From CAYTZH01 sp964442285 (GTDB lineage Bacteria; Myxococcota_A; UBA9160; JAFDET01), in the NCBI GenBank assembly GCA_964442285.1, contig CAYTZH010000038.1:1-53839 (forward strand): DNA of 53,839 bases, in the 5' to 3' direction. The notes beneath the pieces were generated by a model that had not been told where the DNA came from, ran no database searches, and saw nothing but the letters and a program-made list of their open reading frames with translations. The position numbers and the translations under genes were made by a program. Below, piece after piece: positions 35,424-44,443 of the stretch (the first letter of the stretch is position 1; every line of letters begins with the position of its first letter).

Positions 35424-36763
35424 GGCGCCAGCTCCCCGATGCGGCGTCCGTCGAGGCCGAAGCCACCGACGGCGTAGGCGCGGTCGCGGGGGTCGGCGCG
35501 GTCGAAGTGGCGCACGCCGTCGATCCAGGTCTCGAGCACCTGGGTCCAGACGCTGAAGGGGGCGCCCGAGAGCACCGCGAAGTCGGCGTCCTTGCCCGGC
35601 TCGAGGGACCCCAGCCGAGCGTCCAGCCCAAGCATGCGCGCGCCCTCCAGGGTCATGGCGCGCAGCGCACCGGCCTCGCTCATGCCCCCGCGAACGGCGA
35701 GGCCCCCCACCCGCAGGAACAGGCGCGAGGGCGTGACCGGGTCGTCGGTGTGCAGCGCCACGCGGACGCCCGCCCGCTCGAGCACGCCCGCGGTCTCCAG
35801 CACGAGCTCCGCCGTCTCGTGCTTGCCACCGGGACTGTCGACCACGAGGAGCGAGACGGGCACCTCGCGGCGCGCCAGCTCCGCCGCGACCTTGTGGCCC
35901 TCGCTCACGTGCTGCAGCACCAGGTCGAAGCCGAACTCGTCCCGGAGCCGGAGCGCGGTCAGGATGTCGTCGGCGCGGTGGCAGTGGAAGTGGACCGTGC
36001 GCTCGCCCGCGAGCACCTCCACCAGCGGCTCGAGCTCGAGGTTCCGCTCCGGAGGCTCCGCGTCGTCGCCCTCGTCGCGGTAGCGCTGCCACTTTTCGCG
36101 GTACGCCCGGGCGCGCAGGAAGGCCTTGCGCTGGAGCGCCGCGACGGCCATGCGCGTCTTCGGCGCCTGGCCCTTGCGGCTGGCGCGCTTGGGATTCTCG
36201 CCGTTGGCCATCTTGAGGCCCCCGCCGACGCCTTCCGAGCGGACCACCATCGCGTCCGCCGTCCGCCCCCGGAGCTTCACGTACACGGTCTGTCCGCCCA
36301 CCGGATTGGCGCTGCCGGGCATGATGTTGGCGGTGGTGATGCCCCCGGCGCGGGCCATGGCGATGCCGGGATCGTCCGGCCAGACGGCGTCGAGCGCGCG
36401 CAGCGCCCCCTGCAGCGGGCCGCTCAGCTCGTTGCCGTCCTCGTGGGCGGGGACCCGGGGGCGCGGATAGAGGCCGATGTGGGAGTGGGTGTCGACGAGC
36501 CCGGGAATGATCACGTGCCCCCGGTGGTCGCGAACCTCGGCGTCCGCGGGAATTTCCACGCGTCCCGCCGGGCCGAGGGCGACCACCTTGCCGCCGCGGA
36601 CGAGGAGCACGGCGTCGGCGATGGGCGGCCCGGACACGGGACGCACCTCCGCGCCCGTGAAGGCGAGGGTCCGTTCCTGGGCCGCGGCGCTCCGGGCTCC
36701 GGCCGCGGCCAGCGCAGCCCCGAGCACGAGCGCCACGGCGAGCGCCACGCGCGCCGTCTTCAT
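35420..36763 (-). CDS. exported metal-dependent amidohydrolase
   Basis: A 447-residue protein with a Sec signal peptide (VALAVALVLGAALAA, AAAQ cleavage region). The amidohydrolase metal motif DTHSHIG has H93 and H95, later ligands are in HFHCHRADD, LQHVSEGHK and VALHTDDP, and the C-terminus is LGSLEPGKDADFAVLSG. These enzymes (imidazolonepropionase/prolidase-like group) hydrolyse amide or ring bonds; the substrate is unknown. ATG 36763 is divergent from the beta-lactamase-family gene. It forms a tandem pair with a degenerate copy. Confidence 0.9.
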   Translation of the reverse strand: MKTARVALAVALVLGAALAAAGARSAAAQERTLAFTGAEVRPVSGPPIADAVLLVRGGKVVALGPAGRVEIPADAEVRDHRGHVIIPGLVDTHSHIGLYPRPRVPAHEDGNELSGPLQGALRALDAVWPDDPGIAMARAGGITTANIMPGSANPVGGQTVYVKLRGRTADAMVVRSEGVGGGLKMANGENPKRASRKGQAPKTRMAVAALQRKAFLRARAYREKWQRYRDEGDDAEPPERNLELEPLVEVLAGERTVHFHCHRADDILTALRLRDEFGFDLVLQHVSEGHKVAAELARREVPVSLLVVDSPGGKHETAELVLETAGVLERAGVRVALHTDDPVTPSRLFLRVGGLAVRGGMSEAGALRAMTLEGARMLGLDARLGSLEPGKDADFAVLSGAPFSVWTQVLETWIDGVRHFDRADPRDRAYAVGGFGLDGRRIGELAP

Positions 36764-36840
36764 GGCACAGCCCTCCTGGGACGCGACATACTAGCCGCCC
36801 GGCGGGCCCGGAGAAGCGCCGGGTGGGTCCTGGAGGAGCG
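36764..36840. other. divergent promoter region, amidohydrolase/beta-lactamase-like genes
   Basis: This 77-base region must hold promoters for both flanking genes. GGAGGAGCG at 36832-36840 is the ribosome-binding site of the plus-strand gene. No convincing -10/-35 pair or dyad was identified. Confidence 0.4.
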
Positions 36841-38097
36841 ATGAGGTCCTGGCGGCGCGAGCCCGAGGTCGATCCGGCGAGCGTCGGCGTCGACGCCGGG
36901 GTGCTCGACACGCTCGTCGCGCGCTTCGACGCGGCGCTGGCGGCGGGCGAGCTGTTCCACGGCGCCCAGATGGCCCTCTACCGCCACGGTCGCTGCGTGC
37001 TCGAGGTGGGCGGCGGCCTCGCCCGGGTGCGGACCGGCGAGCCGGTGACCCCCGACACCCGCTTCGTCATCTACAGCGCCACCAAGGGCATCGCGGCCCT
37101 GGTGATGCTGATGCTCTACGAGCGGCGGAAGCTCCACTTCGACGAGCCCGTGGTCCGCTACTGGCCCGAGTTCGCCGGCCGCGTTCCGGAGAAGGCGGCG
37201 GTCAGCATCCGCCACGTCCTGGGGCACCGCGGCGGCTTCCCGGTGGGGCCCGATTGGCTGACCGCCGAGCACTGGCCGGACCGCGCGGCCCTGCGCCGCG
37301 CCATGGAGGAGATCCCCCTGCGCTGGGGCCCGGGCGAGCGCAACGGCTACCACGCCATGAACTTCGGCCACGTGCTGAACGAGCTGGTCGAGCGCATCGA
37401 CGGCCGGGATCTCGGCCGCTTCGCGGCCGAGGAGATCTTCGCCCCCCTCGGCATCGACGACTTCCACATCGGGCTGCCGGAGGACCCGAGCCTCGAGGCG
37501 CGGGTGGCCTGGGTCTACAACAAGATTGGCGAGCGGCCGACCTCGGAAGCCACCGGGGTCGCCGGGCCGAGCGGGTCCGACCCGGTGCGGAGCCCCGCGG
37601 CGACGAGCCGGCAGCTGGAGGCCGGCGAGGAGGTCTACGAGCCCGATCCGAGCCGGCCCGGCGCCACCCCGGAGCACCGCCACCCGTTCAACCGGCCGCG
37701 GGTCTGGCGGGCGGTGCTGCCCGCCGCCGGCGGGATCGCGACGGCCCGGGCCCTGGCCGGGGTCTACGCGCCCCTGGCCCTGGGCGGATCCCACGCCGAC
37801 GCGCGCCTGGTCTCCCAGGAGGGGCTGCGTCACTGCACCACGCCGACGAACCGCCGCGGCGAGGTCGACGCCATCATCGGCCTCGCGATCCGCTGGGGCA
37901 CCGGCTGGCACATGGACTGGTACGGCAAGGGGAGCTCGCTGCGCACCTTCGGCCACGGCGGCGCCGGCGGCCAGGTCGGCTTCGCGGATCCCGATCGGGG
38001 CATGGCTTTCGCCTTCCTCTGCAACGGACAGCGCAGCTCCAAGTACCTGATGTGGCGCTTCGGTCTCCAGAGCCTCGCCTTCGAGGCCTGCGCCTAG
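36841..38097 (+). CDS. beta-lactamase-family serine hydrolase (class C/esterase type)
   Basis: A 418-residue cytosolic protein from ATG 36841, with GGAGGAG directly upstream. The SxxK motif is YSATKG, the tyrosine motif lies in NGYHAMNFGHVLNELVE and the third motif is in FGHGGAGGQVGF, as in EstB-like esterases and other class C relatives. There is no signal peptide, which argues against a true beta-lactamase; an esterase or transesterase acting on acyl groups is more likely. Its stop shares CTAG (38094-38097) with the S9-like gene. Confidence 0.9.
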   Translation: MRSWRREPEVDPASVGVDAGVLDTLVARFDAALAAGELFHGAQMALYRHGRCVLEVGGGLARVRTGEPVTPDTRFVIYSATKGIAALVMLMLYERRKLHFDEPVVRYWPEFAGRVPEKAAVSIRHVLGHRGGFPVGPDWLTAEHWPDRAALRRAMEEIPLRWGPGERNGYHAMNFGHVLNELVERIDGRDLGRFAAEEIFAPLGIDDFHIGLPEDPSLEARVAWVYNKIGERPTSEATGVAGPSGSDPVRSPAATSRQLEAGEEVYEPDPSRPGATPEHRHPFNRPRVWRAVLPAAGGIATARALAGVYAPLALGGSHADARLVSQEGLRHCTTPTNRRGEVDAIIGLAIRWGTGWHMDWYGKGSSLRTFGHGGAGGQVGFADPDRGMAFAFLCNGQRSSKYLMWRFGLQSLAFEACA

Positions 38098-40124
38098 CGA
38101 GGCTCCGCGGAGGCGCCGGGCACGGGCGCGAAGGGCTCGGCCCGGCCGCCGAGGTGCTCGGCCAGGAACTGCTCGGCCCGGCCGTAGAAGTCGAGACGGT
38201 TCGCCGCGCGGGTCGGTCCGCGCTCCTCGTCGGGGTAGACCACGTAGGTCACCGGCAGCTCGCGCTTGCGGAGCGCGGCGACGAGGCGGTTCGCCTCCCG
38301 CTGCTTGACGCGGGGATCCTTCCCGCCCTGGACCACGAACAGCGGGGCGCGGATCGCGTCGAGGTGGAAGAGCGGGGAGAGCCTGCGGTTGAGGTCGCGC
38401 TCCTTCTCGACGTTCCCGACGCGGTGGATCAGCCGCTGCTTCATGGGCTTCCAGGCGGACGGCACCGAGCGCAGCAGCGTCTTCAGGTTCGCGGGGCCCA
38501 TCCGGTCGATGCCGCAGGCGTAGAGCTCGGGGGTGAAGGCGAGGCCCGCGAGCACGGCGTAGCCGCCGTAGGCGGATCCGTAGACGCACACGCGCGTCGG
38601 GTCCGCGTGGCCCGCCTCGATCGCCCAGCGCACGGCGTCGCTCAGGTCGTGCTGCATGGCACCGACGCCCCACTCGCCGTGGCCGGCCTCGAGGAAGCGG
38701 CGGCCGAGCCCCTCGGACCCGCGGAAGTTCACCTCGAGGACGCCGTAGCCGCGGTTCGCCAGCCACTGCACCGCCGGCTCCCAGCCCCAGCGGTCGCGGG
38801 CCCAGGGACCGCCGTGGACCTTGAGTACCAGGGGGGCGGGGCCCGCGACGCCGGGCGGGCGCGCGAGATAGGCCGGCAGCAGCAGGCCGTCCCGGGCGCG
38901 GATCTCGAGGGGCTCGCGCCGGGTCAGGGGCAGCGCCGCCAGGGCCGGCCGGTCGACGAAGAGCCGCTCGGCCCGCTTCGCCTCCCGGCGCCAGCGGTAG
39001 TAGGCGGTGGGGCCGTCGTCCCGCTCGAAGGCCACGATCCAGGTCCGGTCGGCGCCATCCCGCGAGATCACCCAGGGGTGGCCGGGCTGGACCTTCGCCA
39101 GCGCCGCGAGATCGCCGGCCAGGGCCGGGTCGAGCACCCGCCACTCGGGACGCAGGTACTCGAAGGAGACCGCCTGCAGCGCGCGGGTCTCGGGATGGAG
39201 CAGCAGGCGCCCGACGTCGGCGCGCGGGTGGCCCTCGATGCGGGTGCGGACCTCGCCCGTGGCGACGTCGACCACCAGCAGGTAGGAGGTGTCGGCCTCG
39301 GCCGACGTCTCCAGGATCACGCCGCCCGCGGCGTCGAAGCCGGCCACGCCGCCCGACTCCTCGAAGCTCCAGCGCGCGAGCGGCCTCCAGGCCGGCTCGG
39401 TCGCCGCCGCCGCCGGAGCGTCGGCCGCGTCGGTTGGCGGCGGCGCGTCGCGCACACGCAGGGTGCGGCTTCCGTCCCGCGGGTCCAGGGCGACGGCGCC
39501 GCGGACCCGGAGCGCGGGGTCCGCGTACCAGGCGACCACGTCGCCGGGGTTGGAGGTGTCCAGGCGGATCGCCCCGCTGGCGAGGTCGACCCGGTAGACG
39601 TCGAAGACGTGGCGATCGCCGCGGTTCAGCGCCACCAGGAGCTCGCCGGGTCGTCCGGGCGCGAGCATCGGCTCCCGGGCGCGAGCGCCGTCGAACGGGG
39701 TCAGGTCGCGCACCGCGCCGCTCTCGACGTCGGCGGCATGGAGGTGCCAGGCTTCGCCTTCGCCCACGGCCTGGAGGTAGAGGAGATGCCGGCCGTCCCC
39801 CGCCCAGGCGTGGCTGCGGATGCCGCGCTGCCGATCCCGGCTCAGCTGGCGGTCGTCGGCCCGTCCCAGGGTGCGAACCCAGACGTTGCGGACCCCCTCC
39901 GGCGATGGCGCCAGGTAGGAGAGTCGCCGGCCGTCCGGAGAGACGCGGACCTGGGTCCGCTCCGGCTCGGCGAACAGGACGGCCCGCGGGATCAAGGGGA
40001 CGGCTCGCTCGCCGCCCGCGGCCGGCGCGCCGAGCAGCAGCGCCAAGCCGGCCGGCGCGCCGAGCAGCAGCGCGATCCCGAGCAGCGCTCCCAGCGCCTC
40101 GTCTCTCCTGCGCGACGCGCCCAT
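38094..40124 (-). CDS. S9-family prolyl oligopeptidase-like protein with defective triad
   Basis: A 676-residue exported protein: signal peptide with a 10-residue internal repeat (LLLGAPA twice), a seven-bladed beta-propeller region (about 45-400) and a C-terminal alpha/beta-hydrolase domain (about 420-670). The nucleophile elbow, usually GASYGGY, is YGSAYGGY with Ala518 at the serine position; the acid D603 (GGKDPRVK) is kept; the usual DEGHGF is DEERGP with Arg635 in place of His. Two of three triad residues are therefore missing. ATG 40124 starts the signal peptide. It is divergent from the acyl-CoA ligase. Confidence 0.9.
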   Translation of the reverse strand: MGASRRRDEALGALLGIALLLGAPAGLALLLGAPAAGGERAVPLIPRAVLFAEPERTQVRVSPDGRRLSYLAPSPEGVRNVWVRTLGRADDRQLSRDRQRGIRSHAWAGDGRHLLYLQAVGEGEAWHLHAADVESGAVRDLTPFDGARAREPMLAPGRPGELLVALNRGDRHVFDVYRVDLASGAIRLDTSNPGDVVAWYADPALRVRGAVALDPRDGSRTLRVRDAPPPTDAADAPAAAATEPAWRPLARWSFEESGGVAGFDAAGGVILETSAEADTSYLLVVDVATGEVRTRIEGHPRADVGRLLLHPETRALQAVSFEYLRPEWRVLDPALAGDLAALAKVQPGHPWVISRDGADRTWIVAFERDDGPTAYYRWRREAKRAERLFVDRPALAALPLTRREPLEIRARDGLLLPAYLARPPGVAGPAPLVLKVHGGPWARDRWGWEPAVQWLANRGYGVLEVNFRGSEGLGRRFLEAGHGEWGVGAMQHDLSDAVRWAIEAGHADPTRVCVYGSAYGGYAVLAGLAFTPELYACGIDRMGPANLKTLLRSVPSAWKPMKQRLIHRVGNVEKERDLNRRLSPLFHLDAIRAPLFVVQGGKDPRVKQREANRLVAALRKRELPVTYVVYPDEERGPTRAANRLDFYGRAEQFLAEHLGGRAEPFAPVPGASAEPR
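40021..40080 (-). repeat. 30-bp tandem duplication in a signal peptide
   Basis: Two 30-base units (40021-40050 and 40051-40080) match over their first 23 bases and encode a duplicated hydrophobic stretch in the signal peptide of the S9-like protein, lengthening its core in frame by ten residues. Confidence 0.85.
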
Positions 40125-40206
40125 GCCGCGTGCAGCATAGCGGGCGCGCGAACGGCCCCGCGGCGAGGGCTCGAAATCCCCGGCGTCCCCGTGAGAGAAT
40201 GCGGCC

Positions 40207-41802
40207 ATGAGCGATGCGACCGAGCGCCACACCGACCTGGATCCCAAGCAGGCCGCCGCCACCGGCATGGCGCTGGCGGTCCACGCCCGCGAGTCCCCCG
40301 ATCGCATGGCGCTCGTCTGGAGCCGGGGCCGCCACACCTTCGACGCGTTGAACGCCCGCGTCAATCGCCTGGTCCGGGCCCTGCGGGCGCGGGGTCTCCG
40401 CGGGGGCGATGCGATCGGCCTGCTCTGCGCCAACCGCGCCGAGTTCGTCGAGGCGCTCTACGCCGCCTTGCGCGGCGGCTGGCGCGTCACGCCCATCAAC
40501 TGGCACCTGACCGGCGAGGAGGTGGGCTACGTGGTGGCGAACTGCGAGGCCCGGGCCTTCCTGGCCGACGCCCGCTTCGCCGAGGCGGCGGCCGAGGCCG
40601 CGGGCCACGCGCCGGGGGCGACGATCCGTCTCGCCATCGGGGGCGAGATCCCCGGCTTCGAGGCCTATGACGCGGCGCTGGCGGAGGCGTCTCCCCACGA
40701 CGTCGAGGATCCGGCGCTCGGTCACACCATGCTCTACACCTCGGGCACCACCGGCCGGCCCAAGGGGGTCCACCGCGATCCCCGCGCGCGCCAGCGAGCC
40801 ACGGCCGAGGTGGCCCGCCACATCGCCGTGCGGCCCGGCGAGGACGTCAACCTGTGTACCGGCCCGCTCTACCACGCGGCGCCCCTGGCGTTCTCGCTCA
40901 CGGCGCCCCTGGCCTTCGGCGCCGGCGTCGTCCTGATGGACGGCTGGGGCGCCGAGGAGTCGCTGCGCCTGGTCGAGACCCACCGGGTCACCCACACCCA
41001 CATGGTGCCCACCATGTTCCACCGCCTCCTCGGCCTGTCCGACGACGTGCGCACCCGCTACGACGTCTCGAGCCTCCGGGTGGTGCTCCACGGGGCCGCG
41101 CCGTGCCCGGTGCCCGTGAAGCAGGCGCTCATGGACTGGCTCGGCCCCGTCGTCTACGAGTACTACGCCGCCACCGAAGGCTGGGGCTCCTTCGTCACGC
41201 CCGACCAGTGGCTCTCGCGCCCCGGCACCGTCGGTCGACCGGACCCGGGCCAGGTGGAGGTGCGCGACGACGAGGGCAAGCCCCTGCCGGCGGGCGAGAT
41301 CGGGACGCTCTACCTCAAGGCGCCCGACGACGCGAACAGCCGCTTCCGCTACTACGGCGACGAGGCGAAGACGGCCGGCGCCTACGACGACCGCGGGGGC
41401 TACTTCACCCTCGGCGACGTGGGCTACACCGACGCGGACGGCTGGCTCTACCTCTGCGACCGCAGCGCCGACGTCATCATCTCGGGCGGCGTGAACATCT
41501 ACCCGGCGGAGGTCGACGCCGCGCTGCTGACCCATCCCGCCGTGCACGACGTCGCTACGGTGGGCATTCCGAACGAGGAGTGGGGCGAGGAGGTGCGGGC
41601 CGTCGTGGAGCTGTGGCCGGAGGTGGAGCCCACGCCCGAGCTCGGGAGGGAGCTGGTGGCCCACTGCCGCGAGCGGCTGGCCCACTACAAGTGCCCCCGC
41701 CAGGTCGACTTCCGCGAGGCGCTGCCGCGCCTCGACAGCGGCAAGATCCAGCGCCGCAAGGTGCGCGAGCCCTACTGGCGCGGCCGGGAGCGCCGGATCT
41801 AG
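40207..41802 (+). CDS. AMP-dependent acyl-CoA ligase
   Basis: A 531-residue ANL-superfamily enzyme that activates a carboxylic acid with ATP and loads it on CoA. It has the P-loop YTSGTTGRPKG, THMVPTMFHRL, YYAATEGWG, the adenylation hinge LYLCDRSADVIISGG and the C-terminal lysine in LDSGKIQRRK. It is closely similar to the ligase at 52272. ATG 40207 lies 82 bases from the divergent S9-like gene. Chain-length preference cannot be read; medium/long-chain or aromatic acids are typical. Its stop shares CTAG with the anti-sigma gene. Confidence 0.94.
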   Translation: MSDATERHTDLDPKQAAATGMALAVHARESPDRMALVWSRGRHTFDALNARVNRLVRALRARGLRGGDAIGLLCANRAEFVEALYAALRGGWRVTPINWHLTGEEVGYVVANCEARAFLADARFAEAAAEAAGHAPGATIRLAIGGEIPGFEAYDAALAEASPHDVEDPALGHTMLYTSGTTGRPKGVHRDPRARQRATAEVARHIAVRPGEDVNLCTGPLYHAAPLAFSLTAPLAFGAGVVLMDGWGAEESLRLVETHRVTHTHMVPTMFHRLLGLSDDVRTRYDVSSLRVVLHGAAPCPVPVKQALMDWLGPVVYEYYAATEGWGSFVTPDQWLSRPGTVGRPDPGQVEVRDDEGKPLPAGEIGTLYLKAPDDANSRFRYYGDEAKTAGAYDDRGGYFTLGDVGYTDADGWLYLCDRSADVIISGGVNIYPAEVDAALLTHPAVHDVATVGIPNEEWGEEVRAVVELWPEVEPTPELGRELVAHCRERLAHYKCPRQVDFREALPRLDSGKIQRRKVREPYWRGRERRI

Positions 41803-43010
41803 GGCACGTCGATCCGGAACACCGCCGGACCGCCCGGGCCGCGGCGCTCCACCCGCCAGGTCCCGGACGTGAGCCACGCGGCGGGGATCTCGAGCTCGGC
41901 CCCGTCGCTTCCCGCCTCGACCCACTCCCGCAGCTCGCGGCGCCCGTCGGCGGCGCGGACTCGGAGCTCCACCTCGCCGGGCGGGCTCGGCACCCGGAGT
42001 CGCCAGCGCGCGCCCACCCGCTCGAGGGACGGACCGGCGCGGGCCGCCGGAGACGCAGCGTCGGCCAGGAAGCCGAGGGACTCCCCGGCCGACGCCGACT
42101 CCGACTCCGGCTCCTGCGCGGCCTCGCGGCGCGCCTCGGGTCGGGGCGCGCGCGCCACGCCCACCGCACGGTAGATGCGCTCGCGCTGCTCCTGCTCGCG
42201 CTGCGCCTGCTCCTGCTCCTGCGCCTGCTCCTGCTCGCGCTGGCGCGCCCGTGCGTCCGCGTCCTCCGGCGGCTCGATGGCGTCGAGCGACTCGGCCAGG
42301 GCCGTCCGGGCGCGTCCGGCCTCGGCCTCCGCGGCGGGCGGTGTCCCCGCCTCCGCTCTCGCCTTCGCGGCCGGGGCCGGGGCCGGGGCCGGTGCCTGAA
42401 CGGGCTGCGCCGCCGCAGTTCGGTCGCGCTCCAGCCCCGCCCTGGCCGTCGGTGCGGCGGCCGGCTCCGGCCGGGCGCGCAGCTCGCGCGCCTCGACGGG
42501 CTCCTGGAGACGGACCTCGTCGGACGCGATGGGCAGGGGACCGCGGCCGACCAGGCTGTAGATCGCCGGCAGCGAGACCAGCAGCAGGGCGCTGTAGGCA
42601 AAGGCCGGATGCCAGAGGATGCGGCCGAGCACGGCCAGCGGGGAGCGGCGTCCCGGAGCCGCCCCCGCCCCGGCCGCCGGGGCCTCGAGTGCCAGCGCCG
42701 CCGGCTCGAAGGCGCGCAGGGCCGCCAGCTCGTCGCGGCAGGCGGCACAGCCCCGCAGATGCCGGGAGATCCGCTCGCGCTCGTCCCGCGCCACGGCGCC
42801 CGGGTCCTCGTCGTAGCGCAGCAGCGCCGCCGGCTCGGGATGCGCGGCGCTCCCCGAGGCCAGGCGCGTCTCGAGCTCGGTCCAGGCACGCACCTCCGCG
42901 GCACACGCGGCGCAGCGCGGGTAGTGGTCGCGGAAGGCGTCGAAGGACGCGTCCCGCGGCGCGGCCAGGAAGGCCGGCAGGTCGATCTCGAAGGCCTGGC
43001 GGCAGTTCAC
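41799..43010 (-). CDS. membrane anti-sigma factor with two zinc-finger motifs
   Basis: A 403-residue protein from GTG 43010 (GGGAGAG upstream). Two zf-HC2-like sites are seen, HYPRCAACAAEV and HLRGCAACRDEL, each HxxxCxxC as in ZAS-domain anti-sigma factors. One membrane helix (FAYSALLLVSLPAIYSL) lies near residue 145. The periplasmic part has a Pro/Ala-rich region with GGGGCC-repeat DNA, a Gln/Glu-rich coiled coil (REQEQAQEQEQAQ) and a C-terminal beta domain. It follows the sigma gene by 45 bases and should sequester that factor. Confidence 0.88.
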   Translation of the reverse strand: MNCRQAFEIDLPAFLAAPRDASFDAFRDHYPRCAACAAEVRAWTELETRLASGSAAHPEPAALLRYDEDPGAVARDERERISRHLRGCAACRDELAALRAFEPAALALEAPAAGAGAAPGRRSPLAVLGRILWHPAFAYSALLLVSLPAIYSLVGRGPLPIASDEVRLQEPVEARELRARPEPAAAPTARAGLERDRTAAAQPVQAPAPAPAPAAKARAEAGTPPAAEAEAGRARTALAESLDAIEPPEDADARARQREQEQAQEQEQAQREQEQRERIYRAVGVARAPRPEARREAAQEPESESASAGESLGFLADAASPAARAGPSLERVGARWRLRVPSPPGEVELRVRAADGRRELREWVEAGSDGAELEIPAAWLTSGTWRVERRGPGGPAVFRIDVP

Positions 43011-43055
43011 GCGGAGCTCTCCCTTGAACAGGTCTGCCGGGGGGGCCGGATCGGC

Positions 43056-43631
43056 TCAGCCATCCTCGGACTCCGAGCCACCCCCGGGCTCTGCGAGGCC
43101 GGGCTCCAGGCGCGAGCGCAGCAGGTCCAGGCCCTGGCGCAGCCGCCGCTTCAGCGTGCCGAGGGGAATCCCGGTGTCGCGGCTGACCTCCTCGTAGGTC
43201 CGGCCCTCCCGGTAGACGCCCACGACCGCGAGCCGCTGCTCCTCCTCGAGCCCGTCGACGGCCGACCACAGGGCGCGGGCCTCCTCGCGGTCCGGCTCGA
43301 CGGCCGCACGCGCACACTCGTCGTCCCAGGGGAGGCTCTCGCGCTCGTTCAGGCGCAGGGTGCGCTTGAGCCGGTCGACGAACTTGTTGCGCGTCACGAT
43401 TCGGACGTAGCCGGTGAAGGCCTTCGGGTCCCGCAGCCGGCCGGCGCGGTGGTTGGCGACGACGGCCAGGAGCACTTCCTGGCGCAGATCGTCCCATTCG
43501 TCGCGGAAGTCGTAGGCCCGCATCTGCGTCAGGAAGCCGGTGAGCAGGCGGTTGAACTCGAGCAGGGCGAGGCGATCGCCGGCGATCAGCCGGTCGAGGA
43601 CGGCGAGCCAGTCCGTCGGGCGCTCGGACAC
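43056..43631 (-). CDS. ECF-type RNA polymerase sigma factor
   Basis: A 191-residue sigma70-family protein with region 2 (DEWDDLRQEVLLAVV and YVRIVTRNKFVDRLKR) and region 4 (GRTYEEVSRDTGIPLGTLKRRLRQG, shown as GRTYEEVSRDTGIP and GTLKRRLRQG). The acidic tail is unusual. GTG 43631 is the start. The downstream anti-sigma gene makes it a classic pair: a periplasmic or membrane signal would release it. The AT-rich region upstream is shared with the HxlR gene. Confidence 0.93.
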   Translation of the reverse strand: MSERPTDWLAVLDRLIAGDRLALLEFNRLLTGFLTQMRAYDFRDEWDDLRQEVLLAVVANHRAGRLRDPKAFTGYVRIVTRNKFVDRLKRTLRLNERESLPWDDECARAAVEPDREEARALWSAVDGLEEEQRLAVVGVYREGRTYEEVSRDTGIPLGTLKRRLRQGLDLLRSRLEPGLAEPGGGSESEDG

Positions 43632-43685
43632 GCGCAGACCCTAGCGCCCGCGGTCGGGCGGCGGTCAGATGGTAGGATTTTCCAA

Positions 43686-43725
43686 TGATTAAGTTGTAAA
43701 AAATGATCTTCTTATGTCATAATCA
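43686..43725 (+). promoter_or_regulatory. AT-rich promoter and dyad of the HxlR gene
   Basis: TTGTAA at 43694-43699 and CATAAT at 43718-43723 are 18 bases apart. The outer inverted repeat TGATTA (43686-43691) and TAATCA (43720-43725) brackets the promoter and could bind HxlR. The start codon is only eight bases after the -10 box, so the transcript may be leaderless. Confidence 0.6.
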
Positions 43726-43731
43726 GACCTC

Positions 43732-44409
43732 GTGAGCGAGTTCCGCTACGAGCAGTTCTGTCCCGTCGCACGGGCCTGCGAGGTGCTGGCCTCCCGCTGG
43801 ACCCTGCTCATCGTGCGCGACCTCCTGCTCGGCCCCCAGCGCTTCGTCGACCTGAAGCGGGCGCTCGCCGGCATCAGCGGGAGCGTGCTGGCGGAGCGCC
43901 TGACCCAGCTCGAGGCCCACGGGGTGGTCGAGCGGCGCGAGCTGCCGCCGCCCGCGGCCTCCACCGTCTACGCCCTCACGCCCCTGGGCGAGGCGTTGCG
44001 GCCCGCCGTCGTCGAGCTGCTGCGCTGGGGGGTACGACTCATGGCGCGGGTCCAGCCCGGCGACCACCTCGAGCCGCGCTGGGTCGCCATGGGGCTCGAG
44101 GCCACGACCCGCCGCGGTCCCACGCCCGCGCGCCGCATCGAGGTCCGCATTCCCGACACCCACGGGCCGCAGGTCTTCCGCGTGGTCGGCGGCGCCGACG
44201 GCGCCCGGATCACCCGCGAGCCCGGGCCGGCGGACGCCGTGCTCGAGGCCGACGGCAAGCTCGTGCTGCTGCTCGCGGCCGGCGCCGGCGACCTCGACGC
44301 GCTCGTCGAGGGCGGCGCGGTGCGGGCGGAGGGAGATCGTTCCGCGCTCCGCGACCTCCCGAAGCTCTTCACGATGTCGCCCGCTCCCGATCCCCAACCC
44401 GGGGGCTAG
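43732..44409 (+). CDS. HxlR-family regulator with a C-terminal SCP2-like domain
   Basis: A 225-residue protein from GTG 43732. Residues of about 5-100 form a winged helix of the HxlR type (FCPVARACEVLASRWTLLIVR, split as FCPVARACEVL and SRWTLLIVRDLL, then FVDLKRALAGIS and LTQLEAHGVVERR). HxlR proteins sense aldehydes, quinones or thiol stress. The C-terminal ~100 residues look like a sterol-carrier-protein-2 ligand domain (DAVLEADGKLVLLLAAG). It is upstream of two GST-like genes, a typical electrophile-stress arrangement. Confidence 0.9.
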   Translation: MSEFRYEQFCPVARACEVLASRWTLLIVRDLLLGPQRFVDLKRALAGISGSVLAERLTQLEAHGVVERRELPPPAASTVYALTPLGEALRPAVVELLRWGVRLMARVQPGDHLEPRWVAMGLEATTRRGPTPARRIEVRIPDTHGPQVFRVVGGADGARITREPGPADAVLEADGKLVLLLAAGAGDLDALVEGGAVRAEGDRSALRDLPKLFTMSPAPDPQPGG

Positions 44410-44443
44410 CCGAGGGCTAGCGCCCCACACAGGAGAACGAAGC

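Noticed and set aside
36760..43497. A 2245-residue minus-strand open frame
   Set aside because: Antisense or out-of-frame to several well-supported genes, with Arg/Pro/Gly-biased composition typical of shadows.
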